64,000 nt of DNA from Amaranthus tricolor. Taxonomy: Eukaryota > Streptophyta > Magnoliopsida > Caryophyllales > Amaranthaceae. A program made the translations under genes and the position numbers. This document shows positions 15,163 through 29,600 of the stretch, piece after piece. Numbering within the stretch: position 1 is the stretch's first letter; the number at the start of each line of letters is the position of its first letter. The stretch is taken from the NCBI RefSeq assembly GCF_026212465.1, contig NC_080051.1, forward strand, positions 149,001 through 213,000. Direction: 5' to 3'. Below the pieces are notes generated by a model, which did no database searches, had not been told where the DNA came from, and was given only the letters and a program-made list of their open reading frames with translations.

Positions 15163-18100
15163 GAATGAACGATGAAGAATGAACAAGGATCAACGATCAA
15201 TGAAGAATGAACGATGAAAAATGAACAAGGATCAATGATCAATGACGAATGAACGATGAAGAATGAACAAGGATCAATGATCAATGAAGAATGAACAAGG
15301 ATCAATGATCAAAGAAGAATGAACGATGAAGAATGAACAAGGATCAATGGTCAATGAAGAATGAACGATGAAGAATGAACAAGGATCAATGATCAAAGAA
15401 GAATGAACGATGAAGAATGAACAAGGATCAATGATCAATGAAGAATGAACGATGAAGAATGAACAAGGAGTAATGGTCAATCACGAATGAACGATGAAGA
15501 ATGAACAAGGATCAATGATCAATGACGAATGAACGATGAAGAATGAACAAGGATCAATGATCAATGAAGAATGAATGATGAAGAATGAACAAGGATCAAT
15601 GATCAATGACGAATGAACGATGAAGAATGAACAAGGATCAATGATCAATGACGAATGAACAAGGATCAATGATCAAAGAAGAATGAACGATGAAGAATGA
15701 ACAAGGTTCAATGATCAATGAAGAATGAATGATGACGAATGAACAAGGATTAATGGTCAATGACGAATGAACGATGAAGAATGAACAAGGATCAATGATC
15801 AATGAAGAATGAACGATGAAGAATGAACAAGGATTAATGGTCAATGACGAATGAACGATGAAGAATGAACAAGGATCAATGATCAATGAAGAATGAACGA
15901 TGAAGAATGAACAAGGATCAATGATAAATGAAAAATGAACGATGAAGAATGAATAAGGATCAATGATCAATGACGAATGAACGATGAAGAATGAACAAGG
16001 ATCAATGATCAATGAAGAATGAACGATGAAGAATGAACAAGGAGTAATGGTCAATGACGAATGAACGATGAAGAATGAACAAGGATCAATGATCAATGAC
16101 GAATGAACGATGAAGAATGAATAAGGATCAATGATCAATGACGAATGAACGATGAAGAATGAACAAGGATCAATGATCAATGAAGAATGAACGATGAAGA
16201 ATGAACAAGGAGTAATGGTCAATGACGAATGAACGATGAAGAATGAACAAGGATCAATGATCAATGACGAATGAACGATGAAGAATGAACAAGGATCAAT
16301 GATCAATGAAGAATGAACGATGAAGAATGAACAAGGAACAATGATCAATGAAGAATGATCGGTGAAGAATGAACAAGGATTAATGGTCAATGAAGAATGA
16401 ACGATGAAGAATGAACAAGGATCAATGGTCAATGAAGAATGAACGATGAAGAATGAACAAGGATCAATGATCAATGAAGAATGAACAAGGATCAATGATC
16501 AAAGAAGAATGAACGATGAAGAATGAACAAGGATCAATGATCAATGAAGAATGAACGATGAAGAATGAACAAGGAGTAATGGTCAATGACGAATGAACGA
16601 TGAAGAATGAACAAGGATCAATGATCAATGACGAATGAATGATGAAGAATGAACAAGGATCAACGATCAATGAAGAATGAACGATGAAGAATGAACAAGG
16701 ATCAATGATCAATGACGAATGAACGATGAAGAATGAACAAGGATCAATGATCAATGAAGAATGAACAAGGATCAATGATCAAAGAAGAATGAACGATGAA
16801 GAATGAACAAGGATCAATGGTCAATGAAGAATGAACGATGAAGAATGAACAAGGATCAATGATCAAAGAAGAATGAACGATGAAGAATGAACAAGGATCA
16901 ATGATCAATGAAGAATGAACGATGAAGAATGAACAAGGAGTAATGGTCAATCACGAATGAACGATGAAGAATGAACAAGGATCAATGATCAATGACGAAT
17001 GAACGATGAAGAATGAACAAGGATCAATGATCAATGAAGAATGAATGATGAAGAATGAACAAGGATCAATGATCAATGACGAATGAACGATGAAGAATGA
17101 ACAAGGATCAATGATCAATGAAGAATGAACAAGGATCAATGATCAAAGAAGAATGAACGATGAAGAATGAACAAGGTTCAATGATCAATGAAGAATGAAT
17201 GATGAAGAATGAACAAGGATTAATGGTCAATGACGAATGAACGATGAAGAATGAACAAGGATCAATGATCAATGAAGAATGAACGATGAAGAATGAACAA
17301 GGAACAATGATCAATGAAGAATGATCGATGAAGAATGAACAAGGATTAATGGTCAATGAAGAATGAACGATGAAGAATGAACAAGGATCAATGGTCAATG
17401 AAGAATGAACGATGAAGAATGAACAAGGATCAATGATCAATGAAGAATGAACAAGGATCAATGATCAAAGAAGAATGAACGATGAAGAATGAACAAGGAT
17501 CAATGATCAATGAAGAATGAATGATGAAGAATGAACAAGGAGTAATGGTCAATGACGAATGAACGATGAAGAATGAACAAGGATCAATGATCAATGACGA
17601 ATGAACGATGAAGAATGAACAAGGATCAACGATCAATGAAGAATGAACGATGAAGAATGAACAAGGATCAATGATCAATGACGAATGAACGATGAAGAAT
17701 GAACAAGGATCAATGATCAATGAAGAATGAACAAGGATCAATGATCAAAGAAGAATGAACGATGAAGAATGAACAAGGATCAATGGTCAATGAAGAATGA
17801 ACGATGAAGAATGAACAAGGATCAATGATCAAAGAAGAATGAACGATGAAGAATGAACAAGGATCAATGATCAATGAAGAATGAACGATGAAGAATGAAC
17901 AAGGAGTAATGGTCAATCACGAATGAACGATGAAGAATGAACAAGGATCAATGATCAATGACGAATGAACGATGAAGAATGAACAAGGATCAATGATCAA
18001 TGAAGAATGAATGATGAAGAATGAACAAGGATCAATGATCAATGACGAATGAACGATGAAGAATGAACAAGGATCAATGATCAATGAAGAATGAACAAGG

Positions 18101-21100
18101 ATCAATGATCAAAGAAGAATGAACGATGAAGAATGAACAAGGTTCAATGATCAATGAAGAATAAATGATGAAGAATGAACAAGGATTAATGGTCAATGAC
18201 GAATGAACGATGAAGAATGAACAAGGATCAATGATCAATGAAGAATGAACGATGAAGAATGAACAAGGATTAATGGTCAATGACGAATGAACGATGAAGA
18301 ATGAACAAGGATTAATGATCAATGAAGAATGAACGATGAAGAATGAACAAGGATCAATGATAAATGAAAAATGAACGATGAAGAATGAATAAGGATCAAT
18401 GATCAATGACGAATGAACGATGAAGAATGAACAAGGATCAATGATCAATGAAGAATGAACGATGAAGAATGAACAAGGAGTAATGGTCAATGACGAATGA
18501 ACGATGAAGAATGAACAAGGATCAATGATCAATGACGAATGAACGATGAAGAATGAATAAGGATCAATGATCAATGACGAATGAATGATGAAGAATGAAC
18601 AAGGATCAATGATCAATGAAGAATGAACGATGAAGAATGAACAAGGAGTAATGGTCAATGACGAATGAACGATGAAGAATGAACAAGGATCAATGATCAA
18701 TGACGAATGAACGATGAAGAATGAACAAGGATCAATGATCAATGAAGAATGAACGATGAAGAATGAACAAGGATTAATGGTCAATGACGAATGAACGATG
18801 AAGAATGAACAAGGATCAATGATCAATGAAGAATGAACGATGAAGAATGAACAAGGATCAATGATAAATGAAAAATGAACGATGAAGAATGAATAAGGAT
18901 CAATGATCAATGACGAATGAACGATGAAGAATGAACATGGATCAATGATCAATGAAGAATGAACGATGAAGAATGAACAAGGAGTAATGGTCAATGACGA
19001 ATGAACGATGAAGAATGAACAAGGATCAATGATCAATGACGAATGAACGATGAAGAATGAACAAGGATCAATGATCAATGAAGAATGAACGATGAAGAAT
19101 GAACAAGGATCAATGATCAATAAAGAATGAACGATGAAGAATGAACAAGGAACAATGATCAATGAAGAATGATCGATGAAGAATGAACAAGGATCAATGA
19201 TCAATGAAGAATGAACGATGAAGAATGAACAAGGATCAATGATAAATGAAAAATGAACGATGAAGAATGAATAAGGATCAATGATCAATGACGAATGAAC
19301 GATGAAGAATGAACAAGGATCAATGATCAATGAAGAATGAACGATGAAGAATGAACAAGGAGTAATGGTCAATGACGAATGAACGATGAAGAATGAACAA
19401 GGATCAATGATCAATGACGAATGAACGATGAAGAATGAACAAGGATCAATGATCAATGAAGAATGAACGATGAAGAATGAACAAGGATCAATGATCAATG
19501 AAGAATGAACGATGAAGAATGAACAAGGAACAATGATCAATGAAGAATGATCGATGAAGAATGAACAAGGATTAATGGTCAATGAAGAATGAACGATGAA
19601 GAATGAACAAGGATCAATGGTCAATGAAGAATGAACGATGAAGAATGAACAAGGATCAATGATCAATGAAGAATGAACAAGGATCAATGATCAAAGAAGA
19701 ATGAACGATGAAGAATGAACAAGGATCAATGATCAATGAAGAATGAACGTTGAAGAATGAACAAGGAGTAATGGTCAATGACGAATGAACGATGAAGAAT
19801 GAACAAGGATCAATGATCAATGACGAATGAACAATGAAGAATGAACAAGGATCAACGATCAATGAAGAATGAACGATGAAGAATGAACAAGGATCAATGA
19901 TCAATGACGAATGAACGATGAAGAATGAACAAGGATCAATGATCAATGAAGAATGAACAAGGATCAATGATCAAAGAAGAATGAACGATGAAGAATGAAC
20001 AAGGATCAATGGTCAATGAAGAATGAACGATGAAGAATGAACAAGGATCAATGATCAAAGAAGAATGAACGATGAAGAATGAACAAGGATCAATGATCAA
20101 TGAAGAATGAACGATGAAGAATGAACAAGGAGTAATGGTCAATGACGAATGAACGATGAAGAATGAACAAGGATCAATGATCAATGACGAATGAACGATG
20201 AAGAATGAACAAGGATCAATGATCAATGAAGAATGAACGATGAAGAATGAACAAGGATCAATGATCAATGACGAATGAACGATGAAGAATGAACAAGGAT
20301 CAATGATCAATGAAGAATGAACAAGGATCAATGATCAAAGAAGAATGAACGATGAAGAATGAACAAGGTTCAATGATCAAGGAAGAATGAACGATGAAGA
20401 ATGAACAAGGATTAATGGTCAATGACGAATGAACGATGAAGAATGAACAAGGATCAATGATCAATGAAGAATGAACGATGAAGAATGAACAAGGATTAAT
20501 GGTCAATGACGAATGAACGATGAAGAATGAACAAGGATCAATGATCAATGAAGAATGAACGATGAAGAATGAACAAGGATCAATGATAAATGAAAAATGA
20601 ACTATGAAGAATGAATAAGGATCAATGATCAATGACGAATGAACGATGAAGAATGAACAAGGATCAATGATCAATGAAGAATGAACGATGAAGAATGAAC
20701 AAGGAGTAATGGTCAATGACGAATGAACGATGAAGAATGAACAAGGATCAATGATCAATGACGAATGAACGATGAAGAATGAACAAGGATCAATGATCAA
20801 TGAAGAATGAACGATGAAGAATGAACAAGGATCAATGATCAATGAAGAATGAACGATGAAGAATGAACAAGGAACAATGATCAATGAAGAATGATCGATG
20901 AAGAATGAACAAGGATTAATGGTCAATGAAGAATGAACGATGAAGAATGAACAAGGATCAATGGTCAATGAAGAATGAACGATGAAGAATGAACAAGGAT
21001 CAATGATCAATGAAGAATGAACAAGGATTAATGATCAAAGAAGAATGAACGATGAAGAATGAACAAGGATCAATGATCAATGAAGAATGAACGATGAAGA

Positions 21101-22498
21101 ATGAACAAGGAGTAATGGTCAATGACGAATGAACGATGAAGAATGAACAAGGATCAATGATCAATGACGAATGAACGATGAAGAATGAACAAGGATCAAC
21201 GATCAATGAAGAATGAACGATGAAGAATGAACAAGGATCAATGATCAATGACGAATGAACGATGAAGAATGAACAAGGATCAATGATCAAAGAAGAATGA
21301 ACGATGAAGAATGAACAAGGATCAATGGTCAATGAAGAATGAACGATGAAGAATGAACAAGGATCAATGATCAAAGAAGAATGAACGATGAAGAATGAAC
21401 AAGGATCAATGATCAATGAAGAATGAACGATGAAGAATGAACAAGGAGTAATGGTCAATGACGAATGAACGATGAAGAATGAACAAGGATCAATGATCAA
21501 TGACGAATGAACGATGAAGAATGAACAAGGATCAATGATCAATGAAGAATGAATGATGAAGAATGAACAAGGATCAATGATCAATGACGAATGAACGATG
21601 AAGAATGAACAAGGATCAATAATCAATGAAGAATGAACAAGGATCAATGATCAAAGAAGAATGAACGATGAAGAATGAACAAGGTTCAATGATCAATGAA
21701 GAATGAATGATGAAGAATGAACAAGGATTAATGGTCAATGACGAATGAACGATGAAGAATGAACAAGGATCAATGATCAATGAAGAATGAACGATGAAGA
21801 ATGAACAAGGATTAATGGTCAATGACGAATGAACGATGAAGAATGAACAAGGATCAATGATCAATGAAGAATGAACGATGAAGAATGAACAAGGATCAAT
21901 GATAAATGAAAAATGAACGATGAAGAATGAATAAGGATCAATGATCAATGACGAATGAACGATGAAGAATGAACAAGGATCAATGATCAATGAAGAATGA
22001 ACGATGAAGAATGAACAAGGAGTAATGGTCAATGACGAATGAACGATGAAGAATGAACAAGGATCAATGATCAATGACGAATGAACGATGAAGAATGAAT
22101 AAGGATCAATGATCAATGACGAATGAACGATGAAGAATGAACAAGGATCAATGATCAATGAAGAATGAACGATGAAGAATGAACAAGGAGTAATGGTCAA
22201 TGACGAATGAACGATGAAGAATGAACAAGGATCAATGATCAATGACGAATGAACGATGAAGAATGAACAAGGATCAATGATCAATGAAGAATGAACGATG
22301 AAGAATGAACAAGGATTAATGGTCAATGACGAATGAACGATGAAGAATGAACAAGAATCAATGATCAATGAAGAATGAACGATGAAGAATGAACAAGGAT
22401 CAATGATAAATGAAAAATGAACGATGAAGAATGAATAAGGATCAATGATCAATGACGAATGAACGATGAAGAATGAACAAGGATCAATGATCAATGAA
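15163..22498. repeat. 7336-bp tandem segmental duplication, copy 2
   Basis: Second copy, directly abutting the first. The match with the first copy's continuation ends by about 22525, where GGAGTAATGG replaces GGATCAACG. By reading I found no differences in the stretches compared, so the duplication is recent, recently homogenised, or an assembly artefact. Confidence 0.85.
19789..19793. other. Paralogous empty LTR insertion site 2
   Basis: The same unoccupied site in the second copy of the 7336-bp duplication, with identical markers at a 7336-bp offset. Confidence 0.8.
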
Positions 22499-25400
22499 GA
22501 ATGAACGATGAAGAATGAACAAGGAGTAATGGTCAATGACGAATGAACGATGAAGAATGAACAAGGATCAATGATCAATGACGAATGAACGATGAAGAAT
22601 GAACAAGGATCAATGATCAATGAAGAATGAACGATGAAGAATGAACAAGGATCAATGATCAATGAAGAATGAACGATGAAGAATGAACAAGGAACAATGA
22701 TCAATGAAGAATGATCGATGAAGAATGAACAAGGATTAATGGTCAATGAAGAATGAACGATGAAGAATGAACAAGGATCAATGGTCAATGAAGAATGAAC
22801 GATGAAGAATGAACAAGGATCAATGATCAATGAAGAATGAACAAGGATCAATGATCAAAGAAGAATGAACGATGAAGAATGAACAAGGATCAATGATCAA
22901 TGAAGAATGAACGATGAAGAATGAACAAGGAGTAATGGTCAATGACGAATGAACGATGAAGAATGAACAAGGATCAATGATCAATGACGAATGAACGATG
23001 AAGAATGAACAAGGATCAACGATCAATGAAGAATGAACGATGAAGAATGAACAAGGATCAATGATCAATGACGAATGAACGATGAAGAATGAACAAGGAT
23101 CAATGATCAATGAAGAATGAACAAGGATCAATGATCAAAGAAGAATGAACGATGAAGAATGAACAAGGAACAATGGTCAATGAAGAATGAACGATGAAGA
23201 ATGAACAAGGATCAATGATCAAAGAAGAATGAACGATGAAGAATGAACAAGGATCAATGATCAATGAAGAATGAACGATGAAGAATGAACAAGGAGTAAT
23301 GGTCAATGACGAATGAACGATGAAGAATGAACAAGGATCAATGATCAATGACGAATGAACGATGAAGAATGAACAAGGATCAATGATCAATGAAGAATGA
23401 ACGATGAAGAATGAACAAGGATCAATGATCAATGACGAATGAACGATGAAGAATGAACAAGGATCAATGATCAATGAAGAATGAACAAGGATCAATGATC
23501 AAAGAAGAATGAACGATGAAGAATGAACAAGGTTCAATGATCAATGAAGAATGAATGATGAAGAATGAACAAGGATTAATGGTCAATGACGAATGAACGA
23601 TGAAGAATGAACAAGGATCAATGATCAATGAAGAATGAACGATGAAGAATGAACAAGGATTAATGGTCAATGACGAATGAACGATGAAGAATGAACAAGG
23701 ATCAATGATCAATGAAGAATGAACGATGAAGAATGAACAAGGATCAATGATAAATGAAAAATGAACGATGAAGAATGAATAAGGATCAATGATCAATGAC
23801 GAATGAACGATGAAGAATGAACAAGGATCAATGATCAATGAAGAATGAACGATGAAGAATGAACAAGGAGTAATGGTCAATGACGAATGAACGATGAAGA
23901 ATGAACAAGGATCAATGATCAATGACGAATGAACGATGAAGAATGAACAAGGATCAATGATCAATGAAGAATGAACGATGAAGAATGAACAAGGATCAAT
24001 GATCAATGAAGAATGAACGATGAAGAATGAACAAGGAACAATGATCAATGAAGAATGATCGATGAAGAATGAACAAGGATCAATGATCAATGAAGAATGA
24101 ACGATGAAGAATGAACAAGGATCAATGATAAATGAAAAATGAACGATGAAGAATGAATAAGGATCAATGATCAATGACGAATGAACGATGAAGAATGAAC
24201 AAGGATCAATGATCAATGAAGAATGAACGATGAAGAATGAACAAGGAGTAATGGTCAATGACGAATGAACGATGAAGAATGAACAAGGATCAATGATCAA
24301 TGACGAATGAACGATGAAGAATGAACAAGGATCAATGATCAATGAAGAATGAACGATGAAGAATGAACAAGGATCAATGATCAATGAAGAATGAACGATG
24401 AAGAATGAACAAGGAACAATGATCAATGAAGAATGATCGATGAAGAATGAACAAGGATTAATGGTCAATGAAGAATGAACGATGAAGAATGAACAAGGAT
24501 CAATGGTCAATGAAGAATGAACGATGAAGAATGAACAAGGATCAATGATCAATGAAGAATGAACAAGGATCAATGATCAAAGAAGAATGAACGATGAAGA
24601 ATGAACAAGGATCAATGATCAATGAAGAATGAACGATGAAGAATGAACAAGGAGTAATGGTCAATGACGAATGAACGATGAAGAATGAACAAGGATCAAT
24701 GATCAATGACGAATGAACGATGAAGAATGAACAAGGATCAACGATCAATGAAGAATGAACGATGAAGAATGAACAAGGATCAATGATCAATGACGAATGA
24801 ACGATGAAGAATGAACAAGGATCAATGATCAATGAAGAATGAACAAGGATCAATGATCAAAGAAGAATGAACGATGAAGAATGAACAAGGATCAATGGTC
24901 AATGAAGAATGAACGATGAAGAATGAACAAGGATCAATGATCAAAGAAGAATGAACGATGAAGAATGAACAAGGATCAATGATCAATGAAGAATGAACGA
25001 TGAAGAATGAACAAGGAGTAATGGTCAATGACGAATGAACGATGAAGAATGAACAAGGATCAATGATCAATGACGAATGAACGATGAAGAATGAACAAGG
25101 ATCAATGATCAATGAAGAATGAACGATGAAGAATGAACAAGGATCAATGATCAATGAAGAATGAACGATGAAGAATGAACAAGGAACAATGATCAATGAA
25201 GAATGATCGATGAAGAATGAACAAGGATTAATGGTCAATGAAGAATGAACGATGAAGAATGAACAAGGATCAATGGTCAATGAAGAATGAACGATGAAGA
25301 ATGAACAAGGATCAATGATCAATGAAGAATGAACAAGGATCAATGATCAAAGAAGAATGAACGATGAAGAATGAACAAGGATCAATGATCAATGAAGAAT

Positions 25401-26665
25401 GAACGATGAAGAATGAACAAGGAGTAATGGTCAATGACGAATGAACGATGAAGAATGAACAAGGATCAATGATCAATGACGAATGAACGATGAAGAATGA
25501 ACAAGGATCAACGATCAATGAAGAATGAACGATGAAGAATGAACAAGGATCAATGATCAATGACGAATGAACGATGAAGAATGAACAAGGATCAATGATC
25601 AATGAAGAATGAACGATGAAGAATGAACAAGGATCAATGATCAATGACGAATGAACGATGAAGAATGAACAAGGATCAATGATCAATGAAGAATGAACAA
25701 GGATCAATGATCAAAGAAGAATGAACGATGAAGAATGAACAAGGTTCAATGATCAATGAAGAATGAATGATGAAGAATGAACAAGGATTAATGGTCAATG
25801 ACGAATGAACGATGAAGAATGAACAAGGATCAATGATCAATGAAGAATGAACGATGAAGAATGAACAAGGATTAATGGTCAATGACGAATGAACGATGAA
25901 GAATGAACAAGGATCAATGATCAATGAAGAATGAACGATGAAGAATGAACAAGGATCAATGATAAATGAAAAATGAACGATGAAGAATGAATAAGGATCA
26001 ATGATCAATGACGAATGAACGATGAAGAATGAACAAGGATCAATGATCAATGAAGAATGAACGATGAAGAATGAACAAGGAGTAATGGTCAATGACGAAT
26101 GAACGATGAAGAATGAACAAGGATCAATGATCAATGACGAATGAACGATGAAGAATGAACAAGGATCAATGATCAATGAAGAATGAACGATGAAGAATGA
26201 ACAAGGATCAATGATCAATGAAGAATGAACGATGAAGAATGAACAAGGAACAATGATCAATGAAGAATGATCGATGAAGAATGAACAAGGATTAATGGTC
26301 AATGAAGAATGAACGATGAAGAATGAACAAGGATCAATGGTCAATGAAGAATGAACGATGAAGAATGAACAAGGATCAATGATCAATGAAGAATGAACAA
26401 GGATTAATGATCAAAGAAGAATGAACGATGAAGAATGAACAAGGATCAATGATCAATGAAGAATGAACGATGAAGAATGAACAAGGAGTAATGGTCAATG
26501 ACGAATGAACGATGAAGAATGAACAAGGATCAATGATCAATGACGAATGAACGATGAAGAATGAACAAGGATCAACGATCAATGAAGAATGAACGATGAA
26601 GAATGAACAAGGATCAATGATCAATGACGAATGAACGATGAAGAATGAACAAGGATCAATGATCA
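21262..26665. repeat. 5404-bp tandem segmental duplication, copy 1
   Basis: Variant order recurs at +5404 bp. Shared rare markers are CAATAATCAATG (G to A at 21621 and 27025) and ACAAGAATC (G to A at 22356 and 27760). The unit comprises subunits of 1848, 2212 and 1344 bp. It overlaps the end of the 7336-bp duplication, so it arose after it or by recombination within it. Confidence 0.82.
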
Positions 26666-29600
26666 ATGAAGAATGAACAAGGATCAATGATCAAAGAAGA
26701 ATGAACGATGAAGAATGAACAAGGATCAATGGTCAATGAAGAATGAACGATGAAGAATGAACAAGGATCAATGATCAAAGAAGAATGAACGATGAAGAAT
26801 GAACAAGGATCAATGATCAATGAAGAATGAACGATGAAGAATGAACAAGGAGTAATGGTCAATGACGAATGAACGATGAAGAATGAACAAGGATCAATGA
26901 TCAATGACGAATGAACGATGAAGAATGAACAAGGATCAATGATCAATGAAGAATGAATGATGAAGAATGAACAAGGATCAATGATCAATGACGAATGAAC
27001 GATGAAGAATGAACAAGGATCAATAATCAATGAAGAATGAACAAGGATCAATGATCAAAGAAGAATGAACGATGAAGAATGAACAAGGTTCAATGATCAA
27101 TGAAGAATGAATGATGAAGAATGAACAAGGATTAATGGTCAATGACGAATGAACGATGAAGAATGAACAAGGATCAATGATCAATGAAGAATGAACGATG
27201 AAGAATGAACAAGGATTAATGGTCAATGACGAATGAACGATGAAGAATGAACAAGGATCAATGATCAATGAAGAATGAACGATGAAGAATGAACAAGGAT
27301 CAATGATAAATGAAAAATGAACGATGAAGAATGAATAAGGATCAATGATCAATGACGAATGAACGATGAAGAATGAACAAGGATCAATGATCAATGAAGA
27401 ATGAACGATGAAGAATGAACAAGGAGTAATGGTCAATGACGAATGAACGATGAAGAATGAACAAGGATCAATGATCAATGACGAATGAACGATGAAGAAT
27501 GAATAAGGATCAATGATCAATGACGAATGAACGATGAAGAATGAACAAGGATCAATGATCAATGAAGAATGAACGATGAAGAATGAACAAGGAGTAATGG
27601 TCAATGACGAATGAACGATGAAGAATGAACAAGGATCAATGATCAATGACGAATGAACGATGAAGAATGAACAAGGATCAATGATCAATGAAGAATGAAC
27701 GATGAAGAATGAACAAGGATTAATGGTCAATGACGAATGAACGATGAAGAATGAACAAGAATCAATGATCAATGAAGAATGAACGATGAAGAATGAACAA
27801 GGATCAATGATAAATGAAAAATGAACGATGAAGAATGAATAAGGATCAATGATCAATGACGAATGAACGATGAAGAATGAACAAGGATCAATGATCAATG
27901 AAGAATGAACGATGAAGAATGAACAAGGAGTAATGGTCAATGACGAATGAACGATGAAGAATGAACAAGGATCAATGATCAATGACGAATGAACGATGAA
28001 GAATGAACAAGGATCAATGATCAATGAAGAATGAACGATGAAGAATGAACAAGGATCAATGATCAATGAAGAATGAACGATGAAGAATGAACAAGGAACA
28101 ATGATCAATGAAGAATGATCGATGAAGAATGAACAAGGATTAATGGTCAATGAAGAATGAACGATGAAGAATGAACAAGGATCAATGGTCAATGAAGAAT
28201 GAACGATGAAGAATGAACAAGGATCAATGATCAATGAAGAATGAACAAGGATCAATGATCAAAGAAGAATGAACGATGAAGAATGAACAAGGATCAATGA
28301 TCAATGAAGAATGAACGATGAAGAATGAACAAGGAGTAATGGTCAATGACGAATGAACGATGAAGAATGAACAAGGATCAATGATCAATGACGAATGAAC
28401 GATGAAGAATGAACAAGGATCAACGATCAATGAAGAATGAACGATGAAGAATGAACAAGGATCAATGATCAATGACGAATGAACGATGAAGAATGAACAA
28501 GGATCAATGATCAATGAAGAATGAACAAGGATCAATGATCAAAGAAGAATGAACGATGAAGAATGAACAAGGAACAATGGTCAATGAAGAATGAACGATG
28601 AAGAATGAACAAGGATCAATGATCAAAGAAGAATGAACGATGAAGAATGAACAAGGATCAATGATCAATGAAGAATGAACGATGAAGAATGAACAAGGAG
28701 TAATGGTCAATGACGAATGAACGATGAAGAATGAACAAGGATCAATGATCAATGACGAATGAACGATGAAGAATGAACAAGGATCAATGATCAATGAAGA
28801 ATGAACGATGAAGAATGAACAAGGATCAATGATCAATGACGAATGAACGATGAAGAATGAACAAGGATCAATGATCAATGAAGAATGAACAAGGATCAAT
28901 GATCAAAGAAGAATGAACGATGAAGAATGAACAAGGTTCAATGATCAATGAAGAATGAATGATGAAGAATGAACAAGGATTAATGGTCAATGACGAATGA
29001 ACGATGAAGAATGAACAAGGATCAATGATCAATGAAGAATGAACGATGAAGAATGAACAAGGATTAATGGTCAATGACGAATGAACGATGAAGAATGAAC
29101 AAGGATCAATGATCAATGAAGAATGAACGATGAAGAATGAACAAGGATCAATGATAAATGAAAAATGAACGATGAAGAATGAATAAGGATCAATGATCAA
29201 TGACGAATGAACGATGAAGAATGAACAAGGATCAATGATCAATGAAGAATGAACGATGAAGAATGAACAAGGAGTAATGGTCAATGACGAATGAACGATG
29301 AAGAATGAACAAGGATCAATGATCAATGACGAATGAACGATGAAGAATGAACAAGGATCAATGATCAATGAAGAATGAACGATGAAGAATGAACAAGGAT
29401 CAATGATCAATGAAGAATGAACGATGAAGAATGAACAAGGAACAATGATCAATGAAGAATGATCGATGAAGAATGAACAAGGATCAATGATCAATGAAGA
29501 ATGAACGATGAAGAATGAACAAGGATCAATGATAAATGAAAAATGAACGATGAAGAATGAATAAGGATCAATGATCAATGACGAATGAACGATGAAGAAT

